Source: Candidatus Poribacteria bacterium (GTDB taxonomy: Bacteria; Poribacteria; WGA-4E; UBA9662). Taken from it: a stretch of DNA of 35,860 nucleotides. The notes below the pieces were generated by a model that saw only the letters and a list, made by a program, of their open reading frames with translations, was not told the DNA's origin and did no database searches. Positions within the stretch are counted from its first letter, which is position 1, and each line of letters opens with the position of its first letter. The position numbers and the translations under genes were made by a program. The DNA lies in the NCBI GenBank assembly GCA_002709695.1, contig PAQF01000027.1, forward strand, positions 1-35,860. Direction: 5' to 3'. This document shows positions 33,919 through 35,860 of the stretch, in pieces.

Positions 33919-35475
33919 ATGAATCCTGACCAAAATATAATTCCCATCCTGAAATTGGCGCTTAGGTATCATCGTGAAGGTAATCTTGATTACGCTAAAT
34001 ATGTGTATCAACATGTGTTAGGCATTGATTCCCGAAATGCTGATGCCATGCATCTTCTTGGTGTGAGCGTATATCAGTCGGAACAGTACGATATCGCTGT
34101 TAGCTTAATTACGGAAGCTATACAGATAGATCCAACTAAACCTTTATTCTTCACGAATTTGGGGAACGCTTTTCAGAAGCAAGGAGAGTTAGAGAAATCG
34201 ACTCAAGCGTATCAGAAAGCTATTCAGCTACAGCCTAGCTATGTTGACGCCCATTATAATCTGGGGAATGTTTTTCAGAAGCAAGGAGAGTTAGAGAAAT
34301 CGACTCAAGCGTATCAGAAAGCTATTCAGCTACAACCTGACTATGCCGACGCATATTTCAATTTGGGGAACTCGCTGCGAGAACAAGGGAAATTAGAGGA
34401 ATCAACCCGCGCTTTACAGAAAGCTATTCAGCTACAACCTGACTATGCCGACGCATATTTCAACTTGGGGAACTCGCTGCGAGAACAAGGGAAATTAGAG
34501 GAATCAACCCACGCTTTACGGAAAGCTATCCAGCTACAACCTGACTATGCCGATGCCCACTTCAATCTAGCGGTGTTGCTATTGTTGCAAGGTGATTTTG
34601 TCGAAGGATGGGAAAAATATGAATGGCGTTGGAATTCGAGTTTGAAGTCCCAAAAACGAGATTTCAAACGACCGTTATGGGATGGATCTGCTTTAGATGG
34701 TAAGTCAATATTAATCTATGCAGAACAGGGGTTTGGAGATAGCATCCAGTTTGTTCGTTATATTGATCTGTTTCCTGATGCAGATTCATCTATTATTGTT
34801 GCTTGTGAACCCGAACTGAAATCGCTTTTTAAGGGTATAGATCGTATTGATACGTTAGTAACTAAAGGGGAAGACATACCCAATTTTGATTTCCATGTTC
34901 CTATTGTTAGTTTACCTTATATATTTAATACTACTCTTGATACTATTCCTGCTCGAATACCGTACCTTTATCCGAAACCAACAGCAGATTCTGTGTTCCA
35001 TTTAGGTGGTAGCGATGATCTTAAAGTTGGAATTGTCTGGGCGGGTAGTCCTACACATATTAATGATAGTAATAGATCTGTTAGTCTTAAAGATTTTAAA
35101 TGTCTATTGGATGTAGAAGGATGTCAGTTTTTCAGTTTACAAGTCGGACAACGCAGTGTCGACATAAGACAGCATGGATATAATTACATGATCAAAGATT
35201 TGGGAAAACAGCTTACTGATTTTCACCATACAGCGTTAGCCATACTTCAACTAGATTTGGTCATCAGTGTTGATACTGCGGTGGCTCACTTAGCTGGATC
35301 ACTTGGTAAACCTGTTTGGACATTATTACCTTTTATACCTGATTGGCGGTGGATGCTTAGTCGTTCTGATACGCCATGGTATCCTTCTATGACCCTTTTT
35401 CGCCAAAAGGAAAGAGGAGACTGGTACAGCGTTTTTCAAGAAATTCGACTTGCACTTACACTGTATTCTGGGTGA
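33919..35475 (+). CDS. TPR protein with C-terminal glycosyltransferase (GT9/41-like) domain, copy 2
   Basis: This 518-residue paralogue of the preceding gene has about six TPRs (about 10-240). The central four are near-identical 102-bp units. The glycosyltransferase domain follows with YAEQGFGDSIQFVRYIDL, LKVGIVWAGSPTHIND and LVISVDTAVAHLAGSLGKP, ending PWYPSMTLFRQ as in copy 1. The catalytic halves are much more alike than the repeat halves, suggesting gene duplication followed by repeat gain or loss. No good ribosome site is close to ATG 33919 (AAGGA lies 18 bases upstream). The next paralogue begins five bases after its stop, so at least these two are co-transcribed. Confidence 0.84.
   Translation: MNPDQNIIPILKLALRYHREGNLDYAKYVYQHVLGIDSRNADAMHLLGVSVYQSEQYDIAVSLITEAIQIDPTKPLFFTNLGNAFQKQGELEKSTQAYQKAIQLQPSYVDAHYNLGNVFQKQGELEKSTQAYQKAIQLQPDYADAYFNLGNSLREQGKLEESTRALQKAIQLQPDYADAYFNLGNSLREQGKLEESTHALRKAIQLQPDYADAHFNLAVLLLLQGDFVEGWEKYEWRWNSSLKSQKRDFKRPLWDGSALDGKSILIYAEQGFGDSIQFVRYIDLFPDADSSIIVACEPELKSLFKGIDRIDTLVTKGEDIPNFDFHVPIVSLPYIFNTTLDTIPARIPYLYPKPTADSVFHLGGSDDLKVGIVWAGSPTHINDSNRSVSLKDFKCLLDVEGCQFFSLQVGQRSVDIRQHGYNYMIKDLGKQLTDFHHTALAILQLDLVISVDTAVAHLAGSLGKPVWTLLPFIPDWRWMLSRSDTPWYPSMTLFRQKERGDWYSVFQEIRLALTLYSG
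34159..34566 (+). repeat. Four tandem 102-bp TPR-coding repeats
   Basis: Units begin at 34159, 34261, 34363 and 34465, each 34 codons. Units 1-2 are nearly identical over most of their length (AAGCAAGGAGAGTTAGAGAA shared). Units 3-4 are nearly identical to each other (GAACAAGGGAAATTAGAGGA shared). All four share the AAAGCTAT(T/C)CAGCTACA(A/G)CCT core. The pairing pattern points to recent, stepwise duplication in frame. Confidence 0.9.
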
Positions 35476-35480
35476 TAAAT

Positions 35481-35860
35481 ATGACTTCAGGTAATAATTT
35501 GACAAATTCTCAATTTGACATTAGCAGGTTATTTGAACAGGCAATTCAATATCATCAAGCTGGGCAACTTGAACAGGCGAAGAGAATCTATGAAGAAATC
35601 CTGGCCATGGACCCACAGCACGCAGATTCATCACATCTGCTTGGATTGGTTGAGTACCAACATGGCAACTATGTCCAGGCAATTGCTCATATCCAACAAG
35701 CGGTTCTTGTTGTTCCAGAGCAGCCCGTTTTTTTAAATAACTTGGGGAATGTGTTGAGGGAGATGGGGCAACTGGACAAATCCCTACAGGCTTACCAAAA
35801 AGCACTTGAGATTAATCCTGATGACGCTGAGATACACAGCAATCTTGGTGTGACACTGAG
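35481..35860 (+). CDS. TPR protein, third paralogue, 3' end outside window
   Basis: ATG at 35481 lies five bases after the stop of copy 2, and the frame stays open to the window end (126 complete codons). It begins MTSGNNLTNSQFDISRLFEQ and continues AIQYHQAGQLEQAKRIYEEI, then NNLGNVLREMGQLDKSLQAY. This is the same TPR start as copies 1 and 2 and predicts another TPR-glycosyltransferase. The C-terminal domain itself is not visible. GGTGATAA upstream overlaps the previous stop, so translation is probably coupled. Confidence 0.8.
   Translation, partial: MTSGNNLTNSQFDISRLFEQAIQYHQAGQLEQAKRIYEEILAMDPQHADSSHLLGLVEYQHGNYVQAIAHIQQAVLVVPEQPVFLNNLGNVLREMGQLDKSLQAYQKALEINPDDAEIHSNLGVTL

Noticed and set aside
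34159-34566. CRISPR-like array
   Set aside because: The repeats are contiguous 102-bp in-frame TPR codons without unique spacers.

Overview
The window is an AT-rich (roughly 40% G+C by eye) bacterial chromosome segment with no rRNA, tRNA, CRISPR array, insertion sequence or phage gene that I can see. It has an unusually high share of phytanoyl-CoA-dioxygenase-type oxygenases, large DUF6785-type membrane proteins, secreted LamG/HEAT/ankyrin/TPR proteins, an ASPIC/UnbV propeller, a creatininase-family amidohydrolase and an anaerobic sulfatase-maturase-type radical SAM enzyme. An RND pump implies a diderm envelope. This mix resembles marine or sponge-associated 'Candidatus Poribacteria' and related uncultured lineages. 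That assignment is inferred from gene content, not from a marker gene.

Layout. 1-534 (-): a broken polysaccharide deacetylase with a nonsense codon and a frameshift. 830-2722 (+): a two-gene unit of an MDR dehydrogenase and an SDR-type epimerase, the second with a TTG start. 2717-6018 (-): an RND permease behind a small one-helix membrane ORF. 6292-10535 (-): a closely spaced run of phytanoyl dioxygenase, five-bladed-propeller glycosidase-like protein, second phytanoyl dioxygenase and AIR-synthase-like protein. 10972-14265 (-): a giant secreted LamG-HEAT-ankyrin protein. 14520-16448 (+): DUF6785-type membrane protein A. 16629-17396 (-): uronate-dehydrogenase-like SDR. 17660-18337 (+): creatininase-family amidohydrolase. 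18394-19584 (-): parallel beta-helix protein. 19705-23554 (+): OSGIN-like flavoprotein, then a secreted HEAT/TPR protein. 23610-25215 (-): tandem secreted LamG paralogues. 25333-26982 (+): seven-bladed FG-GAP/ASPIC protein. 26989-28908 (-): DUF6785-type protein B.

29047-31556 (-) is a compact redox-looking operon: a 2[4Fe-4S] ferredoxin, a four-helix histidine-rich membrane protein, two very small membrane proteins (54 and 41 aa, overlapping by ATGA), and the radical SAM maturase, closed by a hairpin terminator. 32079-35860 (+) is a tandem array of at least three TPR-plus-glycosyltransferase paralogues, the last cut by the window edge. One of them carries fresh 102-bp internal duplications.

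How the genes may work together (inference). The dehydrogenases, epimerases, oxygenases, propeller glycosidase-like protein, creatininase-family enzyme and beta-helix protein fit breakdown or remodelling of sugars and small organic molecules from host or algal material. The secreted repeat proteins fit surface or host interaction. The ferredoxin operon is the best candidate for an undescribed system: a small membrane redox module that may serve radical SAM chemistry or respiration.
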